Origin: HyVt-477 sp965224605
GTDB lineage: Bacteria > Pseudomonadota > Gammaproteobacteria > Thiotrichales > Thiotrichaceae
DNA length: 64,000 nucleotides
Direction: 5' to 3'
Assembly (NCBI GenBank): GCA_965224605.1
Contig: CBDCZP010000012.1
Span: 186,001-250,000, forward strand
The notes under the pieces are model-generated. The model had not been told where the DNA came from. It made no database searches and saw only the letters and a program-made list of their open reading frames with translations. Every line of letters begins with the position of its first letter. The stretch's first letter is position 1. This document shows, piece after piece, positions 34,982 to 44,500 of the stretch. The translations under genes and the position numbers were made by a program.

Positions 34982-36346
34982 TTATATTCTCTGTTGGTGT
35001 TGAGAGACAGTAAATGTCTTAAGCATTAACTCATCAAGATCTTTATCTACCTTTAGGTAAGCAGCTCCTTCCTCTGGTGCGATAGCAACTTCCTTAATAC
35101 CCGTAATTTGCATTAGCGTTGAGGCAGTCTGTGCAGGGTCTTTCAAATATTCATCGCGTATGTGGACTGTTCTTGCTTTATAGAAATTAGGGGTGGGTAA
35201 TGTCATGGCGATTAAAAACCAGATTAAAGCTATAGCGACTCCCATATAGATGACTTCGCTTATTCCCCAACCCGGTTGCGATGCAATATAACCACCTGCC
35301 AACCCTCCGACAGAAATACCTGCAAACTGTGCAGTAGTGAAGATTCCCATGGCGGTACCCTTGGTATTTACACTTGAATATTTAGCGACAAGAGAGGGCA
35401 ATACAGCCTCCATGAAATTGAAGCCAATAAAAAACAGCAAGAGGGCGAATAACATGGGATAAAAAGCGGTATGGTTATAGCCAAGAATCAGTTGTGCAAT
35501 GCCAACCATTACGATAGAGAAAAGTAGTAAGGGTTTAATTTTGCGATATTTTTCAGCAATAATGATTTGAGGTACTGTTAATAAAAAGGAAATGGCCAAA
35601 ACGGGTAAATAGACTTTCCATTGATCAACTTTGGCAGATGTAAGCACAATGGGTATGACAGTAAAATTAGCGGTTAGAATTAAGTGTAGTAAAAACACAC
35701 TGATATTAATGCGCAGTAAAGACCCATTTTTAAGCGCAGGTTTTAGATATCCACCAATAATCCCGGCATCTCGGTGTGCAATGGTTCTGACCGGAGTAGG
35801 AACAGCGAAAAGGATTAAAAGTATGCCAATAAGAGCTAAGCCGGTGGTAATCCAAAAAATAGCAGAAAGACCAAAATATTGATTTAATACTGGGCCAATC
35901 ACCATGGCAGCACCGAAGGCGACACCAATCGACATACCAATGACGGCCATGATTTTGGCACGATGTTCTTCCCGAGTGAGATCAGCGGCTAATGCCATCG
36001 TTGCGGCTGCAATAGCGCCGGTTCCTTGTATTGCACGCCCGACGATAATCTGCTGGAAATCATCACCAGCCAGCGCGGCAACGATACTGCCTAGAGCAAA
36101 TACTAATAAGCCTCCAATAATGACGGGTTTGCGACCAATTTTATCGGATAACAAACCCAATGGAATTTGGAAAAATGCTTGAGTCATTGCATAGATGCTA
36201 ATGGCAGTGCCGACTAATAAAGGGGTAATGTACTCTGTAGTACCGGTATAAAGTGGCAGTACCGGAAGAATCATAAACAAACCGAGCATCCTGACGGAAT
36301 AGACTGCTGCTAGGGTAATAGCGGTTCGTTGTTCCAGTTTGTTCAT
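34982..36346 (-). CDS. yajR: MFS transporter of the YajR type with C-terminal YAM domain
   Basis: This 454-residue inner-membrane protein has 12 helices (about residues 10-385) with MFS motif A as GLLSDKIGRKP between helices 2 and 3, and a cytosolic C-terminal ferredoxin-like domain (about 395-454, with LMQITGIKEVAIAPEEGAAY). The YAM domain is the mark of YajR, a proton-driven drug or metabolite exporter whose substrate is undefined. It converges with the anti-sigma gene 17 bases away. Its first codons lie beside a repeat-containing gap. Confidence 0.9.
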   Translation of the reverse strand: MNKLEQRTAITLAAVYSVRMLGLFMILPVLPLYTGTTEYITPLLVGTAISIYAMTQAFFQIPLGLLSDKIGRKPVIIGGLLVFALGSIVAALAGDDFQQIIVGRAIQGTGAIAAATMALAADLTREEHRAKIMAVIGMSIGVAFGAAMVIGPVLNQYFGLSAIFWITTGLALIGILLILFAVPTPVRTIAHRDAGIIGGYLKPALKNGSLLRINISVFLLHLILTANFTVIPIVLTSAKVDQWKVYLPVLAISFLLTVPQIIIAEKYRKIKPLLLFSIVMVGIAQLILGYNHTAFYPMLFALLLFFIGFNFMEAVLPSLVAKYSSVNTKGTAMGIFTTAQFAGISVGGLAGGYIASQPGWGISEVIYMGVAIALIWFLIAMTLPTPNFYKARTVHIRDEYLKDPAQTASTLMQITGIKEVAIAPEEGAAYLKVDKDLDELMLKTFTVSQHQQRI

Positions 36347-36564
36347 TAATTGAAAGTGCTTTTATGGATTAGGTCAAAGTCAGATGCCGCGAATCTTACC
36401 ATGTTGGAGTAATGCCTTCTACTGGCATGAAAGGTGATATGTCAGAGGTTCATTAATTTAAAAAAACTTCTTTTAGTGGTAGCGGTGAATATAAAATGAT
36501 CTGATATAACCTTTAATTGCGTAACCATTCAAAAGAGGCATTGATAGTAGCAACCCTAATAGCA

Positions 36565-36612
36565 GCACCCTGAGCTTGTCGAAGGGTGCGGAGCTCTTAC
36601 ACAATGTAATAA
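36565..36612. repeat. GCACCCT/AGGGTGC hairpin repeat (CTTGTCGAAGGGTGCG family)
   Basis: The stem GCACCCT (36565-36571) pairs with AGGGTGC (36583-36589) around GAGCTTGTCGA, followed by GGAGCTCTTACACAATGTAA. A related fragment is at 13583-13620, and the ACACAATGTAAT tail recurs near 23500. It lies just before an alpha/beta-hydrolase gene and is not an obvious promoter. Confidence 0.65.
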
Positions 36613-36635
36613 TACTTTTAGAGAAGAGGTTTTCA

Positions 36636-37538
36636 ATGAAAGATGTTTCATCTATTTCTACAAACGAAATAACAAAGAAGCTTGTGGTTACGTTCAAGTT
36701 ATTCCTAATGGCCTTTATGTTGTCATCTTGTGCACAGTCAGGTGTCGCATTACTCAATTCGACTGCTAAAACAAATGATTATATAAAAATAACAGATCGG
36801 GTTTACGGTACACAAGCACGCAATACGCTGGATGTATACCATCCCAAAGGCATCACTGCTACTAAAAAACCCGTTATCGTTTTCTTTTATGGCGGCTGTT
36901 GGGGGGAGTGCAATCCATTACAAAAAAAGGATTATTTGTTTGTAGCGCAGAGTCTCGCATCTCGTGGCTATATCACGGTGATACCGGATTATCGCGAATA
37001 TCCAGAGGTTAATTTCAGCACACTAATGTCTGATGCGTCAAATGCAATGCACTGGGTATCTCAACAAATATCAGAATATGGGGGCGACCCCACTAGAGTT
37101 TTTGTAGCAGGTCATTCATCGGGAGCGCATATTGCTGCGATGTTAGCGATGAATCCGAACTATCTAAATGCCAGCATCCGTAAAAATATTCGTGGCTTTA
37201 TTGGCTTGGCGGGGCCTTATGATTTTCTGCCACTGGACGAAGCGTATCAGCATAAACTCTTTGCGCCACAGGAACAGTATGCCGCATCCCAGCCTATTAA
37301 TTTCGTGTCATCTCAATCGCCGCCTTTATTGTTACTTCATGGTGAAAGAGATACGACAGTCAAACCTAACAACTCAAGATCACTTGCTCGTAAGGCACAA
37401 AGCCTTGGGGACAATCATAGGCTTGTTCTCTATCCCAAATTGGATCATGTAGGAATTTTGCTCGCACTTTCTCGACCTCTACAGGCTCGTTCTTCGGTAT
37501 TAAAAGATATGCTTGGTTTTCTGAAACAGCACCAATAG
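36636..37538 (+). CDS. Alpha/beta-hydrolase lipoprotein (HSL/carboxylesterase-like)
   Basis: This is a 300-residue hydrolase. The start at 36636 follows an AGAGAAGAGG site; a TTG 60 bases upstream is less likely. A leader runs to LMAFMLSSCAQ, with a likely lipid Cys at residue 32. The oxyanion loop FFYGGCWGE and the nucleophile motif VAGHSSGAHIAA are clear, followed by LLLHGERDTTVKP (acid) and KLDHVGIL (base). These match HSL-type esterases and relatives that hydrolyse small esters. The natural substrate is unknown. It stands between yajR and a low-information gap. Confidence 0.88.
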   Translation: MKDVSSISTNEITKKLVVTFKLFLMAFMLSSCAQSGVALLNSTAKTNDYIKITDRVYGTQARNTLDVYHPKGITATKKPVIVFFYGGCWGECNPLQKKDYLFVAQSLASRGYITVIPDYREYPEVNFSTLMSDASNAMHWVSQQISEYGGDPTRVFVAGHSSGAHIAAMLAMNPNYLNASIRKNIRGFIGLAGPYDFLPLDEAYQHKLFAPQEQYAASQPINFVSSQSPPLLLLHGERDTTVKPNNSRSLARKAQSLGDNHRLVLYPKLDHVGILLALSRPLQARSSVLKDMLGFLKQHQ

Positions 37539-37917
37539 ACCATAATGAATCCAATTTTCGATATGATTGCGCAACCTTAGTACACTTTAGTGCATACATT
37601 AACCTATCTAATAAACTTCAAGGAAATCGGCCAGGTGTGGCAAGGGCTATATGTGGCGGATACCTTGTATATGTGGGAAAGGTATTTTGAAACTTTATGA
37701 AATAACTAAAAGAGCATCGTGCATTAGCAGAACACACCATGAAGTTACTTGTGACTGAAAAAATAGCGACTTCACGATTAACTGAAGCAGGAATCTTGTT
37801 GGCTATGTGTGAATATAATCAGTTGTAGTGAAAAAAGTAGGCGAATCAGTGTTGGGTTCCCAAATTCCTAATTGGGAACCCAAGTATGGAAACTCCTGTT
37901 TCCAGTACGAGAATTAT
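37539..37917. other. Intergenic region with one strong hairpin
   Basis: No gene is supported in these 379 bases. The only structure is the 12-bp perfect stem TTGGGTTCCCAA / TTGGGAACCCAA at 37852-37883. The rest shows stop codons in all frames and no recognisable protein remnant. Confidence 0.5.
37852..37883. repeat. Perfect 12-bp inverted repeat
   Basis: TTGGGTTCCCAA, an eight-base loop ATTCCTAA, then TTGGGAACCCAA form a strong hairpin 35 bases beyond the stop of the CpxP-like gene. Each arm is itself nearly palindromic. It has no T run, so termination by it is uncertain. Confidence 0.7.
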
Positions 37918-38268
37918 CTACTGAGACCTACTGCGACAACCTTCTTTCCGTCGTTGTTTATGCCTTTCTTTGTTTGCGGCAAACTTTTCTTGTTGAGCAG
38001 CAGTCAGGACTGAATTTAAACGGTTGTCAGTTTCTGTACGATGTTTTTTTATTCCAGCTACACGACTCTTACGTTGCTCTTTCAAAATAACTTTGAATTG
38101 TAATTTTTGTGCATGAGTTAATTCAAGCTGTTTGGATAACCGTTGTAGCAAGCCTTTTCTATGTTGTTGGCTTGTATGCTGTTGATTTGGTTTTCCATAA
38201 GGATGTGCCAACACTACACTAGTGAACAGAAAAAGAACCACAGTTAGTGCTATTACTTTGTTGATCAT
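37918..38268 (-). CDS. Small Spy/CpxP-like periplasmic protein
   Basis: This 116-residue exported protein has a signal peptide MINKVIALTVVLFLFTSVVL cleaved after LAHP. It has two LTxxQ-type segments, LELTHAQKLQFK and LTAAQQEKFA, which mark the Spy/CpxP periplasmic chaperone and metal-sensor family. The body is highly basic and Gln-rich. The AAGGAG site 6-8 bases before the ATG at 38268 fixes this start against a longer frame that begins 27 codons earlier. It probably responds to envelope or metal stress, inferred from the family. Confidence 0.82.
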   Translation of the reverse strand: MINKVIALTVVLFLFTSVVLAHPYGKPNQQHTSQQHRKGLLQRLSKQLELTHAQKLQFKVILKEQRKSRVAGIKKHRTETDNRLNSVLTAAQQEKFAANKERHKQRRKEGCRSRSQ

Positions 38269-38400
38269 GATAGAGCTCCTTCTTGATGTAAGTTTATGAT
38301 GGTTGATAAGGTTTACTATGGGGATCAATAGTGAGGTGATGATGAACACAATATGAAGATATTGTGAATATTCTGGTATGAGTGATGTAGTTCATATATC

Positions 38401-38567
38401 TTTGGAAGTGAGCCTTCAGGGGTTGTGCAAGTATTAAGAAAAATCTCATTTGTAGGGTGTGCCAAGGTACGAGGCGCACCATAAGTTGTTGATTCATGGT
38501 GCGACTTCTTCGTCGGCACACCCTACATAAGGAATACTTGCACAGTCTCTGAAGGCTCACTTCCAAA
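38401..38567. repeat. MITE-like inverted-repeat element, copy 2
   Basis: The 18-bp ends TTTGGAAGTGAGCCTTCA and TGAAGGCTCACTTCCAAA are perfectly complementary. Inside are a second pair (TGTGCAAGTATT / AATACTTGCACA) and a third (TGTAGGGTGTGCC / GGCACACCCTACA) that encloses GGTGCGCC-like palindromes. The whole 167 bp can fold into one long branched hairpin. It is the same family as 2651-2816 in opposite orientation. No protein is encoded. Confidence 0.9.
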
Positions 38568-38623
38568 GGGAATATATCGGTTAGGTAATTCTGGCTTGTT
38601 TGGCTAGGCCTGACTTAGATGGT

Positions 38624-39487
38624 TTAGTTGTCATCATAAAACGGTGGTTTTTCTGAGAACCTAACATCATCAATATATGAAAACTCATCTTTTTGAGGAG
38701 CCCAGTCAGGCCCGTAACCGCCATAGAAGGACACAAATTGAAAGCGATTGATTTTTAGACCTTTGACATCTCTAAATCGCATGCCATTTTTTTCTAACAC
38801 TTTTTTGCCGTCAAGCCAGGTCACGATTCTGCCATTTTTCTTCCCGGGTGTGTTCAAGACAACCAGTGTTTGGATGGTATGCCATAGCCCACGTTCGATA
38901 GGCTTTTTGTTATCATCGAAGAACATCACATCACCATATTTTCCCGGTTGATCGGGATGATAGACATATTGAACCAAGCGACCTTCATCATTCCACATCA
39001 TCCGAACGCTCCAGCCATCTTTGCCGCTAGGAACACGTCCACCCGCATTGGCTTTACCTCCGGAAATTCCGGGCAGTTTGCCACCTTTGATAAAGTCAAA
39101 ATCTTTATCTAGCTTAAACCGATATCCATAATAAAGTTTTTCTAACTTTACTCCTAAATTAACAGGCCAGAAGATACAACGCTTTCTGCCCTTACAACTG
39201 GAAATACCTTTTGGGTATCTAAGTTTTAACGATTTTCCTGAATAGGCCTCATCACCTTCCACAACAGAGACCAAGTTTCGACCCATCTGCCATTTAGGAC
39301 CAGACCAGTCTAAATAATGTTGAAACCAGCTATATTTACCTGCGCTATGATCATCAAAATTAATTAACCAGGTTTTATCGGTTGTGAGAGGTGTCTCATC
39401 AAGGTTGAATAAATTCGCATAAGTGTTTGATGGTAATTGAAAAATTGCCATCAACAACAGAAGGGAACAGAAACGTGAAATATTCAT
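38624..39487 (-). CDS. PL14-like secreted polysaccharide lyase
   Basis: This 287-residue exported protein has a signal peptide cleaved near SNTYA (residue 24). The beta-jelly-roll core has blocks typical of the polysaccharide lyase 14 group: KLPGISGGKANAGGRVP, a WSVRMMWNDEGRLVQYVYHP strand pair, and GLWHTIQTLVVLNT. PL14 members cut alginate or glucuronan-type uronic acid polymers by beta-elimination. The family call rests on these blocks; the substrate is not determinable. It lies 7 kb before the capsule locus and might trim surface glycan, which is inference. Confidence 0.75.
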   Translation of the reverse strand: MNISRFCSLLLLMAIFQLPSNTYANLFNLDETPLTTDKTWLINFDDHSAGKYSWFQHYLDWSGPKWQMGRNLVSVVEGDEAYSGKSLKLRYPKGISSCKGRKRCIFWPVNLGVKLEKLYYGYRFKLDKDFDFIKGGKLPGISGGKANAGGRVPSGKDGWSVRMMWNDEGRLVQYVYHPDQPGKYGDVMFFDDNKKPIERGLWHTIQTLVVLNTPGKKNGRIVTWLDGKKVLEKNGMRFRDVKGLKINRFQFVSFYGGYGPDWAPQKDEFSYIDDVRFSEKPPFYDDN

Positions 39488-39629
39488 AAGGCTATAGTAT
39501 TGAAAAAATGATGAATATGCATTGATTAATGTTAGATATTATTTTCCGACCCTATTAAAACGAGTAAGTTCGAATGGTTTACATTTAATGAAAGCTTGAC
39601 CATTGTAAAATATGCGATGGACACGTTGC

Positions 39630-41393
39630 TTAATTCTCCTCTTCTTCAAACATCTCGTTTTCTTTAAGTTGGTTTTCAACTGTTCTGACAACAGCAGCGG
39701 CGAGAAAGTTTTTACCAAAAGATTTCCAACCTAGTTTCATAAAGAAGATGATGGAGCGTTTCTTGAAATAACGCCATAGCTTTTGCAGAGCATTTAGTTT
39801 TCTGTTGTCTGTTTCATTGTTTAGACCGGCATGTGTATCGAAAAGCATAATGCCTATTTTATCAAAACGTTCTGCAAACAATGTATTTAATTTATCGGAG
39901 TCTGTGGTATTAAATCGCGTCCATTTTTCTTTTGTGGGTTCATAATATTTATTTTTTTCTTCTTCGCTACAGTTGAATATTTCTAATGAAGAGGTTTCGT
40001 TATTTTCATTTTCATTTTCATTTTCAATATAAGTCGGAATGATGGGTAAACAATCTATTTCTTTGCCATGTTCTCCGGCATTAATCAGCCATTTTTCCTT
40101 ATCTTTCCATTTGGAAAATAATAAGTCATTAGCAGGTAGTACAAAATGGTATCGTAAAAAACGACGCATGTTGAGACTACCGAGTTTAAAATCATGATCC
40201 ATAAACTCTGGTTTTAGAAACCCGGCAAAGCCGCCCAAAGCGGCACTTTGAATGGGCGTTTCTTTATTAGGAGAATTGGGGTTGCTGGGATAAACAAGAC
40301 CAACCCGAGAGCGTAGGTTTGAAGTGGTCAACAGATCTTCGGAAAACCGCGATTGATCAACTAACGTATTGAGCAAGGTTAGCAAGCTTTTATCCAGGCG
40401 AAGGTCTGATTCTTTGATGTCGTTATCCACTTGATTGGGAAAAGGGTCAATGAATAATACTTTGCCCTGTTTTTTCTGATCGAGCCAGTCCATCGGCTCA
40501 TCACCTAATAAAATTTTAAAGGCTTCCATTAAAGGCTCATTATCTGTTGCCCCTCCATCAACTGAAAAAAACTCATTGGGTGTGCCAAAAGAGTCATTCC
40601 ATGTTGGTTCAATTAAATGTGTTATAAAAGATACATCCAGCTTATCACCGTCATTGATAGCTGACTGTCCATTGAGCCACTTTTTAACATCGTAAATATT
40701 TTCATCATCATCACCGTCGCAAGTTGTGCGTGTGGTCTTTACGGGTGCGAAGGCAACAGGAAAGGCACTGCTTGCTAGTGCGCCATTCATAAGGTTATGT
40801 AGTGCTTCTTTACCTGACTTCTGCTGATTCGGTGTCTCCTGATAGCTGAAGGTATAGGTAAGTGCTTCACGATGATTGTTCATTCCAAAGGCTACAGGGT
40901 GACCCTCAGGAAGTCTTACGTCATAAGGTATACCTCGCAAGTTAGTAACCGACAACCTGACCGGTAAGGGGTCACTTAGCCATGTTGGCCATGAAGTAGA
41001 CCATTCGAACTGGTTGACAACATTTGTTGCGGTTTTACGGAGTTCTTCAGAATTTAATAAGGATTTAAGATTTCCATCATCCAAATCCTTATTATTGAGT
41101 AGCATTTCAAGTGTGATTTGTTTCCATGTTGCCAAGCTCAAGTTCTGATTCTGGTCATCTGACAGGGCTTCTAGAATACTCAATACCGATTGGATGGAGC
41201 CTGCGGAAGCACCAGAAAACCCAGCAATTTTAACGGAATGCGAAGGAGCGGCGGGTAATGACCTACCGGAGTGCCATAATCGTAATGCTCTGAAGAGTTC
41301 ATGCATAGCTCCGGCAGTGTAAGAACCTGCGGAGACCGCGCCTGCCATACACAGAGTGATGCGGTAAGGTTCGTTATGATTAGAGTCTGACAT
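39630..41393 (-). CDS. Patatin-like phospholipase
   Basis: This 587-residue protein has an N-terminal patatin domain. The nucleophile elbow is GFSGASAGS (Ser63), the oxyanion loop CMAGAVSAGSY, and the dyad aspartate lies in FFSVDGGATDNEPL. The protein continues with a long C-terminal half of unknown fold, ending in an acidic EMFEEEEN tail. Residues coded around 40003-40026 are an ENENENEN run produced by four copies of the hexamer TTTTCA on the plus strand. No signal peptide is seen. Such enzymes act on phospholipids or lipid effectors. Confidence 0.88.
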   Translation of the reverse strand: MSDSNHNEPYRITLCMAGAVSAGSYTAGAMHELFRALRLWHSGRSLPAAPSHSVKIAGFSGASAGSIQSVLSILEALSDDQNQNLSLATWKQITLEMLLNNKDLDDGNLKSLLNSEELRKTATNVVNQFEWSTSWPTWLSDPLPVRLSVTNLRGIPYDVRLPEGHPVAFGMNNHREALTYTFSYQETPNQQKSGKEALHNLMNGALASSAFPVAFAPVKTTRTTCDGDDDENIYDVKKWLNGQSAINDGDKLDVSFITHLIEPTWNDSFGTPNEFFSVDGGATDNEPLMEAFKILLGDEPMDWLDQKKQGKVLFIDPFPNQVDNDIKESDLRLDKSLLTLLNTLVDQSRFSEDLLTTSNLRSRVGLVYPSNPNSPNKETPIQSAALGGFAGFLKPEFMDHDFKLGSLNMRRFLRYHFVLPANDLLFSKWKDKEKWLINAGEHGKEIDCLPIIPTYIENENENENNETSSLEIFNCSEEEKNKYYEPTKEKWTRFNTTDSDKLNTLFAERFDKIGIMLFDTHAGLNNETDNRKLNALQKLWRYFKKRSIIFFMKLGWKSFGKNFLAAAVVRTVENQLKENEMFEEEEN

Positions 41394-41411
41394 AGTTAGT
41401 TACCGTCCAAA

Positions 41412-41502
41412 AAGAGTTCCCTCCCCTAAGAACACTGCCATTAAGTTAAGAGAAAAATCCCCTCCACCTAGCAGGGGGAGGGTTAGGGAGAGGGAGTTTA
41501 AC
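41412..41502. repeat. CCCTCC/GGAGGG palindromic element, inverted copy
   Basis: The left arm GAGTTCCCTCCCC and the right arm GGGAGAGGGAGTTTA enclose CCTCCACCTAGCAGGGGG and AGGGTTAGGG, the reverse complement of the inner block at 13885-13945. It lies in the 155-base gap between the patatin-like and acyltransferase fusion genes. Confidence 0.78.
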
Positions 41503-41548
41503 TACTTGTGTTTCGTATATTACCCGTGTTTCTCTATATTAATAATAC

Positions 41549-44500
41549 CTACGATCCCAAAACCAGTTTCTTGGCAGTGCCAAAATCCGTCTTTCCGCTA
41601 CCTAACTTAGGTATTGCTTCTACTTGAATATAGTCCGCCGGGATCATCAGTGCATTGGTATTAATAGCTAGAAGCTTTTGTTTGATTTCTTTGCCCGTTA
41701 TTTCAGCGGCTTCTGAAGCAAACAGGAGGGTGACTTTTTCACCTTTTTTTGCGTCGGGTGTATTCACCGCGATACATTCAAGTTCTGGATCATCAAGCGC
41801 CTTGCGAACCTGTTCTTCAACAGCTGTCAGGCTAACCATTTCCCCGCCTAGTTTGGCGAAGCGAGAGTAGCGATCCACAATGATCAGAAAACCGTCTTCG
41901 TTTAGATGGCCTTTGTCACCTGTCTTATACCAGCGCTGGCCATCCATTTCCGTAATCGCTGCTGCTGTTTTTTCAGGAGCGTCGAGATAGCCTTTCATGA
42001 CTTGTGGGCCACTGATTAATATGAGCCCATCTTCGCCTGTAGGTAATTCTTCCATGATTACGGGGTCAACAATTCTGAAGCTGGTTCCAGGTACTGGCAA
42101 GCCTACACTACCTGGTAGATTGCCTTGTTGAACTTTCCAGTAGGATGTGTCCAGTTCATCGGGCACATTGACTGAAGCTACGGGAGAGGTTTCGGTCGCT
42201 CCATAACCTTCTAGTATGGTTTTCCCGAATTTAATTTTGAAGGCTTCGCGAATATCCGGGTTTAGTTTTTCCGCTCCGGCAACAATCAGCCGTAAAGATT
42301 TCAGCATGAGAGGATGCACACGCCTATTGCGAATATATAAGCGGAAGAAAGTCGATGTGCCGAACGTCACTGTGCCTTCATATTTGGCTATACCCTTAGC
42401 GATATTCACGACATCGGTAGGATCGGGGTGGCACACAATGGGGATGCCTTCACTCAATGGCATCAGCGTAGAGGCGAGTAAACCAAAGGCGTGAAAAGTG
42501 GGTAGTATAGACATGAGAACATCATTTTCACGGGTGTTTAACGTGTCAGCAACTTGTCGAGAGTTGGCTGCCAGGTTTTGATGGGTCAACTCAATACCTT
42601 TGGGTGCGCCTTCACTGCCGCTTGAAAACAGAATAGTAGCAGTGCTTTGCATGTCGATATGTTTGATATACATCGCCTGTAATAAACGAGTTGGGAGAGC
42701 CATCACCATCAGCAAGGTGGCTAACATGCTCGCTTTAGAAATGCCTTCTTTGAGTTCTTCAAGGTAATACATCTGTGTATCAGAAAAGGTTTCTTCAATA
42801 TCAATCCCACGGTCTTTTAGTTTTTTAATAAATCGGGTAGAGGTGTAAATGGTTTGTATACCCGCTTGCTTTACCGCTGCGCGCATCGCATCCTGACTGG
42901 CGGTGTAATTGAGGTTGACTACGGTTTTTCCAAGTGTAAGTACGGCCATATTAGTAATGGCTCCACCGGTTGCCGTCGGCAATAGTAAACCGACATTTTG
43001 TTCAGGACTCAGTTTGCCAATAATCTTTGAGAAGCGAAACACAGCGGTAATGAATTTGTGATTACTTAACGGCTCACCAACCACGTCAGTACTCGCCATT
43101 CGAAATCCCATGCGTTTAGCGACTTGTAGCCATTGCACGGGAATAGGGGGTAAGTCTTCTGTATAGCTTTGCCATGAGGTGACGGCAAGATCGAATACAC
43201 GTCGTTTGAGTGTGTCAACTTCAGTGTCTTCGGGTAGGGTTTCACCAAAGGCGACGATAATGTCGCGTTTAAAACCGGATTGACGATTTTCTTTTAGGAA
43301 GCCACTAGAGCGTGAAAAACGACTGCCCCACAAACCGTGTAAATAGAAAGGAATAATTAATGCGCCTGTATCTTCAATGGCTTTTTCATAACCGCGTTTA
43401 AAGGTGGAAAGTTGACCAGTACGGCTAATGGTACCTTCAGGGAAAAGACAGACAGCTTTGCCATCTTTGAGTAAGTCACTAATGGTTTTAATGGAGGATT
43501 TGCTATTACCCGACGAGATCGGAACCACGCCAAACATCTTTAGAAACCACTTCAAATACCAGCGTTCGTAATAACCGCGTTCGATAACAAAATGAATAGA
43601 ACGTGGCGCAGCTATTTGCACTAAAGCCCAATCGACCCAACTGATATGGTTGCCAAGTAACAGCACGCCACCCGATGCGGGGATATTTTCAAAGCCAATG
43701 ACATGGATGTTATAACGCGCTCGAAATAGCCGACTAATCACAAAACGCAGCAACGATTGAGGCAACATAGTGATGGTATAGATAGCACCGACGACAACGA
43801 CCAAGGTGAGTAGCAGGAATAGGTTTGTGCTATTTAATCCGTGATAAGCAAGGAATGCAGTAAAAGCAAGGAAAACGAGCATGACACCGTTGTGGATGAA
43901 ATTATAGGCTGCGATAACACGCCCTAATTCATTGCCATTAGCGTGATATTGCATATAGGCATTGAGTGGAACAATGAAGAAGCCACCCATAATGCCGAGG
44001 AACAAAAAGTTAGCGGCTTGCATGATGTTAGAATCAAATACGGTCACTAAGGTAATAGATACCGCAATTCCCACTGCACCCACAGGGATGAGTCCGCTTT
44101 CAATATGATTGCGAGATACCCGTCCAGCCCACAAAGACCCGATCATAATGCCGATACCGGTACAAGCCAATAAGCCTTGCAAGAGGTCTACACGTTGAAT
44201 GCCTAAATGCTCTTTAGCATAAGCAGGGTAGGCGGCAAGAATGACTTGAGCGACAGCCCAGAAAACAGATAAACCAATAATCGACAACCAGATAAAGCGA
44301 TTATTTTTTACCACAGAAAGAATTTCGCGCTGGGTTTTACCGGTGCGATATTTCTTCCAGTCATAGAGCATGCTTTCATTGGTATCGGATTTTTGTGGTA
44401 AGCGATAAGCAAAAAACAGTTCGGCGAGAGTGAGCGCTACCAGCATCCAGCCTAAAGGTGCAATCAATTGCAACAATTGATCTTTATCGGTGATTTCAAT

